From contig NZ_JGYG01000002.1 in assembly GCF_000740795.1 (NCBI RefSeq), positions 62,001 through 126,000 of the forward strand: a DNA stretch of 64,000 nucleotides. The letters are read 5' to 3'. The position numbers and the translations under genes are program-made. Positions 55,645-64,000 of the stretch are shown piece after piece (within the stretch, counting starts at the first letter, position 1; each line of letters begins with the position of its first letter). The notes below the pieces were generated by a model. The model searched no databases, was not told where the DNA came from, and saw only the letters and a program-made list of their open reading frames with translations. This DNA comes from Haematobacter massiliensis (GTDB lineage: Bacteria > Pseudomonadota > Alphaproteobacteria > Rhodobacterales > Rhodobacteraceae).

Positions 55645-56054
55645 GCCATATCTTCGCCCTCCGCGTCTATTACGAGGACACCGATTTCGGCGGCATCGTC
55701 TATCACGCCAATTACCTGAAATTCATCGAACGCGCGCGGAGCGAATGGGTCCGCTCGCTGTGTATCGACCAGCGGCGCATGAAGGCGGAGACGGGCACGG
55801 TCTTTGCCGTCCGCTGGATGGAGAGCGATTTCCTGAAGCCCGCCGTCTTTGACGACGAACTGATCGTGGAGACGCGACTGGATCGACTGGAAGGCGCGAG
55901 CCTGCACCTTCACCAGACCGTTCTCAGGGGTGGAGATGCGCTTTTTGACGCCCGCGTGCGGCTCGTCTGCATCGGCCCGGCGGGGCGTCCGGTGCGGCTT
56001 CCGGCCAGCCTTCGCGCGGCATTGTGCCATGCGCCGGGCGAGAAGCCGGGCTGA
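55641..56054 (+). CDS. ybgC: tol-pal system-associated acyl-CoA thioesterase YbgC
   Basis: Hotdog-fold thioesterase, 137 aa, first gene of the tol-pal cluster in most proteobacteria. YYEDTDFGGIVYHANYLKFIERARSEW is the catalytic segment (Asp in DTDFGG, then YHANY; about 10-36). It hydrolyses short acyl-CoAs and in some species interacts with phospholipid or ACP-bound lipid synthesis. It overlaps the upstream hypothetical gene. tolQ starts 112 bases downstream with a predicted own promoter. Confidence 0.94.
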   Translation: MSHIFALRVYYEDTDFGGIVYHANYLKFIERARSEWVRSLCIDQRRMKAETGTVFAVRWMESDFLKPAVFDDELIVETRLDRLEGASLHLHQTVLRGGDALFDARVRLVCIGPAGRPVRLPASLRAALCHAPGEKPG

Positions 56055-56076
56055 CAGGCCAAATCACGCGCCTGTG

Positions 56077-56106
56077 TTGGCAATTTGCCTGCATTCGCGG
56101 TAGAAT
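56077..56106 (+). promoter_or_regulatory. predicted promoter of tolQRAB
   Basis: TTGGCA (56077-56082), 18 bases, TAGAAT (56101-56106), about 60 bases ahead of tolQ. Prediction by eye; it lies in the only sizeable gap between ybgC and tolB. Confidence 0.45.
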
Positions 56107-56166
56107 CGGTGTAATCGAAAGCCGCGCGGAACGACGCGGTCAAAAACCCAGACGAGCAGGACAGTG

Positions 56167-56871
56167 ATGGAAACCCAAACCCTCGCCATGGCGCAGGAGA
56201 TCGACTTCTCCGTGCTTGCGCTCTTTGCCCGCGCCACGATCGTGGTGCAGCTGGTGATGCTGGCGCTCCTTTTCGCATCCTTCTGGTCCTGGGCGATCAT
56301 CGTACGCAAGTTCCTGATGTATCGCGCGGCGCGCGCAGAGGCGGCGGAGTTCGACCGGGCCTTCTGGTCGGGGGAGCCGCTTGACGAACTTTACGACCGG
56401 ATCGGCCCCAATCCGCAGGGCGCGTCGGAGCGCATCTTCGCTGCCGGGATGCTGGAATGGCGCCGTTCCCACCGGCAGGACGGCGCTCTGATCCCCGGCG
56501 CCCAGGCGCGGATCGACCGCTCCATGGATGTGGCCATCGCGAAGGAGGCGGAATCGCTCACCTCGGGTCTGTCCTTCCTGGCCACGGTCGGCGCGACCGC
56601 GACATTCGTCGGGCTGTTCGGCACGGTCTGGGGGATCAAGCACTCCTTCGAGCAGATCGCGATTGCCCAGAACACCAACCTCGCCGTCGTGGCGCCGGGG
56701 ATCGCGGAGGCGCTGCTGGCCACCGCCATCGGCCTCGTCGCTGCCGTTCCGGCGGTGATCTTCTACAACAAGCTCAGCGCGGACAGCGACCGGATACTCG
56801 GCGGATATGAGGCTTTCGCCGATGAATTCGCCACGATCCTGTCCCGCCAGCTCGACGCGCAGGCGGCCTGA
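56167..56871 (+). CDS. tolQ: Tol-Pal proton channel subunit TolQ
   Basis: Inner-membrane subunit of the TolQRA motor that drives outer-membrane constriction at division, 234 aa. Three helices: about 14-38, 140-160 (ATVGATATFVGLFGTVWGIKHSF region) and 170-195 (NLAVVAPGIAEALLATAIGLVAAVPAV, seen as GIAEALLATAIGL). FVGLFGTVWGI and the TAIGL threonine that lines the proton path are conserved. The ATG at 56167 is preceded by GCAGGACAG; GTG 56164 is next to it. tolR follows after 3 bases. Confidence 0.96.
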   Translation: METQTLAMAQEIDFSVLALFARATIVVQLVMLALLFASFWSWAIIVRKFLMYRAARAEAAEFDRAFWSGEPLDELYDRIGPNPQGASERIFAAGMLEWRRSHRQDGALIPGAQARIDRSMDVAIAKEAESLTSGLSFLATVGATATFVGLFGTVWGIKHSFEQIAIAQNTNLAVVAPGIAEALLATAIGLVAAVPAVIFYNKLSADSDRILGGYEAFADEFATILSRQLDAQAA

Positions 56872-56874
56872 GCG

Positions 56875-57360
56875 ATGGGGGCCGGGGTCATGCCGGGTGG
56901 CGGGGGCGGCAAGCGCCGGGGCAGGCGCCGCGGCCGGGGCCGTTCGGGTGCCATGTCCGAAATCAACGTCACGCCCTTTGTGGACGTGATGCTCGTGTTG
57001 CTCATCATCTTCATGGTGGCCGCGCCCATGCTGACAGTGGGGGTGCCCGTGCAGCTGCCACAGACCGCTGCCGCCGCGCTCCCGCAGGAGCAGGAGGAGC
57101 CGTTGACCGTCACGCTCACCGCCGAGGGGGGGCTTGCGATCCAGAACACCATGACACCGGAGGAGGAGCTGCTGCCGAAGCTGCAGGCCATCGCGGCGGA
57201 GCGGCGGGACAACAAGGTCTTTCTGCGGGCCGATGGCTCCATCCCGTATGAGCGGGTCGTGCAGGTGATGGGCGCACTGAACGCGGGTGGCTTTTCCAAC
57301 ATCGGGCTGGTGACCGATTCGGGTGGCCCGGCCTTCGGCGGCCGCCGGGCTGCGAACTAG
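56875..57360 (+). CDS. tolR: Tol-Pal system protein TolR
   Basis: ExbD/TolR subunit, 161 aa. A Gly/Arg-rich cytosolic N-terminus (1-25) is followed by the motif SEINVTPFVDVMLVLLIIFMVAAPM (TPFVDVMLVLLIIFM, about 30-44), with the proton-carrying Asp in FVDV. The periplasmic domain runs from about 60 to 150. The N-terminus ([19 protein letters not shown]) is more basic and longer than in E. coli. It follows tolQ by 3 bases and precedes tolA by 7. Confidence 0.95.
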   Translation: MGAGVMPGGGGGKRRGRRRGRGRSGAMSEINVTPFVDVMLVLLIIFMVAAPMLTVGVPVQLPQTAAAALPQEQEEPLTVTLTAEGGLAIQNTMTPEEELLPKLQAIAAERRDNKVFLRADGSIPYERVVQVMGALNAGGFSNIGLVTDSGGPAFGGRRAAN

Positions 57361-57367
57361 GTCCGGC

Positions 57368-58681
57368 ATGTTCGAGCGGTTGGATACCGGCACCAAGGTT
57401 TCGGCGATCGGCCATATCGGCCTGATCGGCTGGGTGATGCTGGGCGGGTTCTTTTCCACACCGGAAAATCCGATGACGCCGCAGGTCGCGGATGTGTCGA
57501 TCATTTCCGGCGAGGAATACGACGCCATGGTCGCCGCTGCGCCAGCGCCAGCGCCCGCCGTGGCGAGCGAGGCGCCCGCCACCTCCGCTCCGCCCGCCAA
57601 CCGGCCGGAAGCGAGGCCAGAACCGCCCGCCGAGGCGCCTCCGCCCGCCCCCGCCCCTTCTCCAGCCGCCGTGCGGCCCGCCGAGCCTCCGCCGGAGACG
57701 GCGCCGGAAGGGGTGGTGGTGCTCGGTTCCCCGATCTCGGACCGCGCCCCGGCGCAGGAAACGCCCCCAGCGCCGAAAGTGTCCGAACGTCCCAAGCAGC
57801 GCCCGGTGAGCCGCGTGGCCCCCACGCCGACCGAAGCGCCGCCGCCCGAAGCCAAGACCGCGGAGACGCGGCAGGAAGCCGTGCGCGCCGATGCGTCCGC
57901 CCCTCCCAAAGAGGCGAGGGAAGCGCAGGAAGCCACCGCGCCCGAGGAGGCGACGACCCGCGTCGTGACAGAGGCGACAGAGGTGGCGGAGGAGGCCGCG
58001 GCCCCGAAACCCGCCGCCCCAGCCTCCGCCGCGCCGCCCCGGAACCGGCCTGAGAAGCCGAAGCCCGAGATGAAGCCGGTGGAAACCGCGGCGGTCGAGC
58101 CGGAGAAGAAGCCGCAGCCGCCGAAGCCTGTCTCCAAGCCGGATGCGCCGAAGGAAACCAGGAAGGAGCCGCCGAAGCCTGCGGAACCCGCCCGGGAACC
58201 GCCGAAGAAGGATGCACCGAAGGAGCCCCGGAAAGCGGAAACGCCGAAGCCCGCTGCCTCGGATGCGATCGCGGATGCCGTCGCCGCCGCCGTTGCGGGC
58301 GGCGCCTCCAGCGCCTCCGGGAGCGGGACGGGGGGCAGGGGTACCGCGCCGTCCGGCCCGCCCATGACCTCCGGAGAGAAGGATGCGCTCCGCGTCGCGG
58401 TACAGGCCTGCTGGAACGTCGGGTCGCTTTCTTCGGAGGCGCAGAACGTGACTGTCACACTCGGCGTAAAAATGGCGCAGACCGGCATACCGGAGGGCGG
58501 CTCCGTGCGCATGATCGGGTATGAGGGCGGTTCGGAGACCGCGGCGCGGCAGGCCTATGAGGCCGCGCGGCGCGCCATCCTTCGCTGCGGAGCCAAGGGC
58601 TTCCCGCTGCCGACCGAGAAGTACGAACAGTGGCGGGACATCGAGATGGTGTTCAACCCGGAGAGCATGAGGATCAAATGA
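57368..58681 (+). CDS. tolA: cell envelope protein TolA
   Basis: A 437-residue bridge between the inner-membrane TolQR and periplasmic Pal/TolB. One N-terminal membrane helix (about 11-29, [15 protein letters not shown]). A long Pro/Ala/Glu/Lys-rich middle region (about 55-330) has blocks such as [22 protein letters not shown] and EAREAQEA, expected to be extended or helical. The compact C-terminal domain (about 335-437) begins [22 protein letters not shown], of which [10 protein letters not shown] is typical of TolA in this order. The middle region is compositionally biased and would align poorly with E. coli. tolB overlaps its end by 4 bases. Confidence 0.93.
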   Translation: MFERLDTGTKVSAIGHIGLIGWVMLGGFFSTPENPMTPQVADVSIISGEEYDAMVAAAPAPAPAVASEAPATSAPPANRPEARPEPPAEAPPPAPAPSPAAVRPAEPPPETAPEGVVVLGSPISDRAPAQETPPAPKVSERPKQRPVSRVAPTPTEAPPPEAKTAETRQEAVRADASAPPKEAREAQEATAPEEATTRVVTEATEVAEEAAAPKPAAPASAAPPRNRPEKPKPEMKPVETAAVEPEKKPQPPKPVSKPDAPKETRKEPPKPAEPAREPPKKDAPKEPRKAETPKPAASDAIADAVAAAVAGGASSASGSGTGGRGTAPSGPPMTSGEKDALRVAVQACWNVGSLSSEAQNVTVTLGVKMAQTGIPEGGSVRMIGYEGGSETAARQAYEAARRAILRCGAKGFPLPTEKYEQWRDIEMVFNPESMRIK

Positions 58682-60015
58682 AAGTGCTGCGGACAGCCCT
58701 TGGCGCGACGGCGATCGCGCTCGCCTGCCTCGCTGCGACCGCGACGGTTGCCCCGGCGCAGAACGGGCCGCTGAGGATCGAGATCACCGATGGGGTCATC
58801 GAACCTCTGCCCTTCGCCATCCCGCCGTTCATTGCGGCGAACGGCGGCGCGCAGCAGCTTGCCGCCGACATCTCCCGCGTCGTGGCGGCCGATCTGGTCG
58901 GGACGGGCCTGTTCCGGGAAATCCCGCCCTCCGCCTATATCTCGCGCGTGACGTCCTTCGACAGCCCGGTCCAGTATCAGGATTGGAAGGCGATCAACGC
59001 GCAGGCGCTCATCACCGGGGCGGTCTCGGTCGAAGGCGGGCGCGTCACGGTGAAATTCCGCCTGTTCGACGTATTCTCCGGTCAGCCGCTCGGCGAGGGT
59101 CTGCAGTTCACCGGGAGCCAGCAGGGCTGGCGGCGAATGGCGCACAAGGTCGCGGATCAGGTCTATGCCCGCATCACCGGCGAGGGGCCGTATTTCGACA
59201 GCCGGGTGGTCTTCGTCTCCGAAAGCGGGCCGAAGGACGCGCGGGTCAAGCGGCTCGCCGTCGCGGATTACGACGGGGCCAGCTTGGGCTTCCTGTCGGA
59301 CGGGCGGGCCATCGTGCTCGCGCCCCGATTCTCGCCCTCGGGCGACAGGGTGCTCTACACTTCCTACGAATCCGGCTTTCCACGCATCTATATCATGGAT
59401 GTCGCCAGCGGCAGCCGCCGCGCGCTCGACGATCAGCCGGGCACGATGACCTTCGCGCCGCGCTTCTCGCCCGATAGCCAAAGGGTGATCTTCTCGCTCT
59501 CGCAGGGGGGCAACACGGATATCTACGCGCTCGACATCGCCTCGGGGCGCCGGACCCAGCTCACCTCCACCCCCGCCATCGAAACCGCGCCCAGCTTCTC
59601 GCCCGACGGGCGGCAGATCGTGTTCGAGAGCGACCGCTCCGGCTCCCAGCAGCTTTACATCATGGGCGCGAACGGGGGCGAGGCGCGGCGGATTTCCTTT
59701 GGTGAGGGGCGCTACGGCACGCCGGTCTGGTCGCCGCGCGGCGATCTCATCGCCTTTACCAAGCAGCATGCCGGCCGTTTCCATATCGGCGTGATGCGTA
59801 CCGACGGTTCGGAAGAGCGGCTGCTCACAGCCTCCTATCTGGACGAGGGGCCGACATGGTCACCGAACGGGCGCGTCATCATGTTCACCCGGGAAGGCGC
59901 GGGGGCCGGGGGCCAGTCGCAGCTGTTTTCCGTGGATATTTCGGGCCGGAACCTGAAGCGGGTGCCGGTGAACGGTTCCGCCTCCGACCCTGCCTGGTCG
60001 CCGCTGATGAAATGA
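58678..60015 (+). CDS. tolB: Tol-Pal system beta-propeller protein TolB
   Basis: Periplasmic protein that shuttles between TolA and Pal, 445 aa. A signal peptide is at 1-26 ([10 protein letters not shown]). The N-terminal alpha/beta domain includes [16 protein letters not shown] (about 66-81). From about 215 a six-bladed propeller shows repeats of [40 protein letters not shown] and [19 protein letters not shown] type (F-S-P-D-G/S...S). The ATG lies in the tolA stop (ATGA). Confidence 0.96.
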   Translation: MKVLRTALGATAIALACLAATATVAPAQNGPLRIEITDGVIEPLPFAIPPFIAANGGAQQLAADISRVVAADLVGTGLFREIPPSAYISRVTSFDSPVQYQDWKAINAQALITGAVSVEGGRVTVKFRLFDVFSGQPLGEGLQFTGSQQGWRRMAHKVADQVYARITGEGPYFDSRVVFVSESGPKDARVKRLAVADYDGASLGFLSDGRAIVLAPRFSPSGDRVLYTSYESGFPRIYIMDVASGSRRALDDQPGTMTFAPRFSPDSQRVIFSLSQGGNTDIYALDIASGRRTQLTSTPAIETAPSFSPDGRQIVFESDRSGSQQLYIMGANGGEARRISFGEGRYGTPVWSPRGDLIAFTKQHAGRFHIGVMRTDGSEERLLTASYLDEGPTWSPNGRVIMFTREGAGAGGQSQLFSVDISGRNLKRVPVNGSASDPAWSPLMK

Positions 60016-60132
60016 CGTTCGCGCCGGCCCCTGCGGGCGGGCAGGCGCGAACGTGAACGGACACCAAGCCGCGCGGCGTTTCCACAACGGCTGCGGCATG
60101 TTAAACAGCCTCAAGCGAGGACGGGGACAGAA

Positions 60133-60687
60133 ATGAAATTCGCAACGACAGCACTTCTTCTGGTGGCGAGCCTTGGGCTTGCCGCATGTAACAACCCGGA
60201 CAAATACGCGACCGGCGCGGGCGGCTATGGCGCAGGCGGGGCTGGGGGCGCTGGCGGTGCGGGCGGCTATGGCGCCGACGGCATCGGGACATCCGGTCTC
60301 GGAGATGCGTCCAATCCGCGCTCCATCGCCTATTTCAACCAGACGATCGGGGATCGGGTGCTGTTCCTCGTCGATCAGTCCACGGTTTCGCCGCAGGCCC
60401 GCACGATCCTCGACGGGCAGGCGCGCTGGCTTGCCACCAACCCCGAATACCGCATCACCATCGAAGGCCATGCCGACGAACAGGGCACACGGGAATACAA
60501 CCTCGCGCTCGGCGCGCGGCGGGCGAACGCGGTGCAGGAATACCTGATCGCTCAAGGCATCGCGCCCAGCCGGATGCGGACGGTGAGCTATGGCAAGGAA
60601 CGCCCCGTCGCCACCTGCCCCGATGAAAGCTGCTTCGCGCAGAACCGTCGTGCTGTCACCGTCCTCGCCTCCGGCGCGGGAAGCTGA
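60133..60687 (+). CDS. pal: peptidoglycan-associated lipoprotein Pal
   Basis: An outer-membrane lipoprotein of 184 aa. The lipobox is LAAC with the acylated Cys19. A flexible Gly/Ala/Tyr-rich linker (about 27-55, repeating GGAGGAGGYGA) precedes the OmpA-like peptidoglycan-binding domain, with IEGHADEQGTREYNLALGARRA (DEQGTREYN, the meso-DAP-binding segment) near 115-135. It ends CPDESCFAQNRRAVTVL. The linker is longer and more repetitive than in E. coli. 117 bases separate it from tolB, with TTAAACAG upstream, so it may have a promoter of its own. Confidence 0.96.
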   Translation: MKFATTALLLVASLGLAACNNPDKYATGAGGYGAGGAGGAGGAGGYGADGIGTSGLGDASNPRSIAYFNQTIGDRVLFLVDQSTVSPQARTILDGQARWLATNPEYRITIEGHADEQGTREYNLALGARRANAVQEYLIAQGIAPSRMRTVSYGKERPVATCPDESCFAQNRRAVTVLASGAGS

Positions 60688-60697
60688 GGCGACTGTG

Positions 60698-61531
60698 ATG
60701 CTCAGTCTGCGTCTTATCGTCCTCTGCACGGGTCTGGCGCTTCCGATCGCCGCGGGAGCGCAGAACCGGCAGGAGACGCTGGCCGATATCCGCAAGGAGG
60801 TGAACAGCCTGTCGTCGGAGGTTCAGTCCCTCCGCTCGGAGATGATCGCCTCCGCCGGGCAGGGTGGCCCGCGGATCAGCGGCACGACCCTCCAGCGGCT
60901 CGATCTCATCGAGGCGGAGCTTCAGCGTCTGACCAATCGGACGGAGGAGCTTGGCCACCGGATCGGCAAGGTGGCTGACGATGCGGCGAACCGCATCGGC
61001 GATCTTGAGTTCCGGCTGACGGAGCTGGAGGGGGGCGACCCCACGGCAGCCGGGGCCGTGGCTCCGCTGGGTGGCGGGGGGGCGGCCCCCTCGCAAACCG
61101 CGCCCAAGACATCCAACCCCGCGCCCGCTTCCGCAGCGGCGCAGAAGGCCGTGGGCGAGCAGGCGGATTTCGATCGGGCCCGGGCGGTGCTCGATCAACG
61201 TGACTTTCGCACCGCCGCGGGTCTCTTCACCACCTTTGCCGAATCCTACCCGGCGGGCGCACTGACCGGCGAGGCGCATTACTATCGCGGCGAGGCGCTT
61301 GCCGGAGATGGGGATACGCTCGGCGCCGCCAAGGCCTATCTGGAGAGCTATTCCGGTTGGCCGCGCGGGGGGCGGGCATCGGAATCGCTGCTGAAGCTGG
61401 GCACCAGCCTCGGCGATCTGGGACAGACCGATGATGCCTGCACCACCTTGTCGCAGGTCTCCGTGCTTTATCCGGAGACGCCCTCGGTAGCTGAGGCGAC
61501 CACGGCGATGCAGAAGCTCGGATGCAACTGA
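60698..61531 (+). CDS. cpoB: cell division coordinator CpoB (YbgF)
   Basis: Periplasmic tol-pal-associated protein of 277 aa that links septal peptidoglycan synthesis with outer-membrane constriction. A signal peptide is at 1-20 (LALPIAAGAQN). A coiled coil follows (about 22-100, heptads in EVNSLSSEVQSLRSEMI and DLIEAELQRLTNRTEEL), then an Ala/Pro-rich linker and three TPR-like repeats with ADFDRARAVLDQRDF, GEAHYYRGEALAGDGD and ASESLLKLGTSLGDLG. The last motif KLGC is the usual end. It overlaps tilS by 10 bases. Confidence 0.92.
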   Translation: MLSLRLIVLCTGLALPIAAGAQNRQETLADIRKEVNSLSSEVQSLRSEMIASAGQGGPRISGTTLQRLDLIEAELQRLTNRTEELGHRIGKVADDAANRIGDLEFRLTELEGGDPTAAGAVAPLGGGGAAPSQTAPKTSNPAPASAAAQKAVGEQADFDRARAVLDQRDFRTAAGLFTTFAESYPAGALTGEAHYYRGEALAGDGDTLGAAKAYLESYSGWPRGGRASESLLKLGTSLGDLGQTDDACTTLSQVSVLYPETPSVAEATTAMQKLGCN

Positions 61532-62787
61532 CGCCGGAGGAGGCCTTTGCCAGCGCGATGGCGAGGCTTCTTCCGGCACAACCTTCCCCCCCTATGCCTC
61601 CTCTGGGTCTTGCCGTCTCTGGCGGCGGAGATTCCATGGCGCTGACCTGGATCGCGCATCGCTGGGCGCAGGCGCGCGGCGTGGCCCTTCATATCGCCAC
61701 GGTCGATCACGGATTGCGCCCCGAGGCGGCGGCGGAAGCGGCTGACGTCGCGTCTTTCGCGGCACGGCTTGGCCTTTCGCATGACACGCTCCGGTGGCGG
61801 GGGTGGGATGGTCGCGGCAACCTGCAGGATGCCGCCCGGCGCGCGCGCCGCCGTCTGCTCGCCGCCTGGGCGGGGGAGCGGGGGCTTGCGGCCATCCTCA
61901 TCGCACATACCGCGGACGATCAGGCGGAGACATTTCTGCTGCGTCTTGCGCGTGGATCCGGGGTCGATGGGCTGTCGGCCATGCGGGAGGCGCGGCAGGA
62001 GGCGGGGCTGCTCTGGCTCCGCCCACTGCTCGGTGTCCGCCGCGAGGCGCTGCGGGAGGTGCTTTCGCGCCAGGGCATCCGCTGGGCAGAAGACCCCAGC
62101 AACACCGATCCGCGCTATGATCGCGTGCGCATGCGTCAGGCGCTGCCGGCGTTCGGCGCGCTCGGTCTGACGGTGGAGCGGCTCGCCGACACGGCTGCGC
62201 GGCTCGGCGAGGCGCGGGATGCCCTCGCAGCTCAGGCGGCGCTTGCGGCACGCGCACTCCTTCGGGTGGAGGCCGGGGATGTTCTCGCCGATCTTGCCGG
62301 GCTGGCGGCGGAACCGGTGGAGATTCGCGCGCGCCTGCTTTCGGCCGCGCTTTGTTGGGTGTCGTCGGCGGAATACCGCCCTCGCCGTGCCGCTTTGGAC
62401 CGGCTCTCGTCTGATCTCGCGAAGGGCAGGGGCGGCACACTGCACGGATGCCTCGTAACGGAGCGTCACGGTGTCGCACGAATCGGGCGGGAGCCGCGGG
62501 CGGTTCTGGGTCTCCGCTGCCCCGCGCCAGGCATCTGGGATAGCCGTTGGCGGGTTTTTGGCCCCGATTGCGATGATTTGGAGATCGGGGCGCTTGGGCC
62601 TAATGGCCTGTCACAGCGTCCGCGGTGGCGGGAAAGCGGCCTGCCCCGCCGCACTCTCCTTGCCCAACCCGCGCTCTGGCAGGGCCAGACCCTGATCGCC
62701 GTACCGGTGCTGGACTCCGGCAGCGCATGGCGCGCGGAACTGCGGGAAGGAGCGGATGTGTTCCATTCCTCCCTCATCCCGCATTGA
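61522..62787 (+). CDS. tilS: tRNA(Ile)-lysidine synthase TilS
   Basis: Modifies C34 of tRNA-Ile(CAU) to lysidine so that it reads AUA. The N-type ATP pyrophosphatase P-loop SGGGDS is at 33-38. HTADDQAETFLLRLARGSG (about 133-151) and RPLLGVRREALREVL (about 168-182) are typical. The C-terminal ~180 residues are more variable. It has 421 aa. Its place between cpoB and ftsH is standard. It is relevant to this window because mrpA appears to use an AUA codon as a start. Confidence 0.95.
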   Translation: MQLTPEEAFASAMARLLPAQPSPPMPPLGLAVSGGGDSMALTWIAHRWAQARGVALHIATVDHGLRPEAAAEAADVASFAARLGLSHDTLRWRGWDGRGNLQDAARRARRRLLAAWAGERGLAAILIAHTADDQAETFLLRLARGSGVDGLSAMREARQEAGLLWLRPLLGVRREALREVLSRQGIRWAEDPSNTDPRYDRVRMRQALPAFGALGLTVERLADTAARLGEARDALAAQAALAARALLRVEAGDVLADLAGLAAEPVEIRARLLSAALCWVSSAEYRPRRAALDRLSSDLAKGRGGTLHGCLVTERHGVARIGREPRAVLGLRCPAPGIWDSRWRVFGPDCDDLEIGALGPNGLSQRPRWRESGLPRRTLLAQPALWQGQTLIAVPVLDSGSAWRAELREGADVFHSSLIPH

Positions 62788-62804
62788 ACCTCTCCCCGTA
62801 TTCT

Positions 62805-62850
62805 CTATCTTAGGAGATAGCAGCGCGTGAGCCCGGACTCCTCCCGGGTT
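62805..62850 (+). promoter_or_regulatory. two hairpins in the tilS-ftsH spacer
   Basis: CTATCT-TAGG-AGATAG (62805-62820) is a perfect six-base stem; CCCGG/CCGGG (62832-62848, extendable to seven pairs) closes a seven-base loop. They sit 27 bases before the ftsH GTG. The first has no T tract, so they may be leader structure rather than a terminator. Confidence 0.35.
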
Positions 62851-62874
62851 GGCGCGTATCAAGGGGAGTATCTC

Positions 62875-64000
<1,126 letters not shown>

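Overview
The window reads as chromosomal core DNA of a GC-rich alphaproteobacterium, most probably a member of the Rhodobacterales. The evidence is gene order: acpS-lepB-rnc-era-DUF1491-ATPase-recO, rimP-nusA-rnpM-infB, mutM facing ubiE-ubiB, rpsT-dnaA-dnaN-recF, and hslO-Nudix-cca-ybgC-tol/pal-tilS-ftsH. Codon use is uniformly GC-rich. I see no phage, insertion sequence, CRISPR array, rRNA or tRNA gene.

Layout: 1-4352 carries secretion and RNA maturation genes (end of acpS, lepB, rnc, era, a DUF1491 gene, a small ATPase, recO). 4482-10054 is the translation and transcription operon rimP-nusA-rnpM-infB, with a predicted promoter in front and a strong terminator behind. 10277-13008 is a purine (urate to ureidoglycolate) catabolic cluster: uraH on the minus strand, facing an allantoinase/OHCU decarboxylase fusion and a ureidoglycine aminohydrolase. 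13074-20145 holds a YoaK-type membrane protein and a complete, tightly overlapping Mrp cation/proton antiporter operon (A/B fusion, C, D, E, F, G). 20146-26459 holds kynureninase, a formamidase-like hydrolase, an Old Yellow Enzyme, recQ, a YggT protein and a thioesterase.

26460-33511 contains an MFS transporter, mepA, a phytase-like protein, yhhQ, an 18-codon reading frame with an exceptionally long ribosome-binding site followed by a structured RNA, arfB, a Nudix gene and a phosphate transporter. 33514-37729 (minus) is NAD salvage (pncB, pncA) and ubiquinone synthesis (ubiB, ubiE). 37802-44294 is the replication-initiation neighbourhood: mutM, an enoyl-CoA hydratase, rpsT, dnaA, dnaN, recF. 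44291-46109 has a frameshifted glyoxalase-fold gene, a PaiB-type flavin protein, and an SMR exporter behind a guanidine-II (mini-ykkC) riboswitch. 46126-52105 (minus) is mixed metabolism and repair, broken by two long gene-free stretches, one with a 17- to 18-copy pentanucleotide repeat. 52186 to the end is the envelope and quality-control block: hslO, CoA pyrophosphatase, cca, a conserved unknown, ybgC, tolQRAB, pal, cpoB, tilS and the first 375 codons of ftsH.

The observations most worth follow-up are RNA-level. They are the 30812-30977 leader (near-complete anti-Shine-Dalgarno complement, tiny ORF, terminator-like hairpin) in front of the ribosome-rescue gene arfB, the guanidine-II riboswitch at 45727-45775, and a start-codon-sequestering stem before rpsT. 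At the protein-coding level, mrpA appears to start with AUA, and the glyoxalase-fold gene is broken in a G tract.
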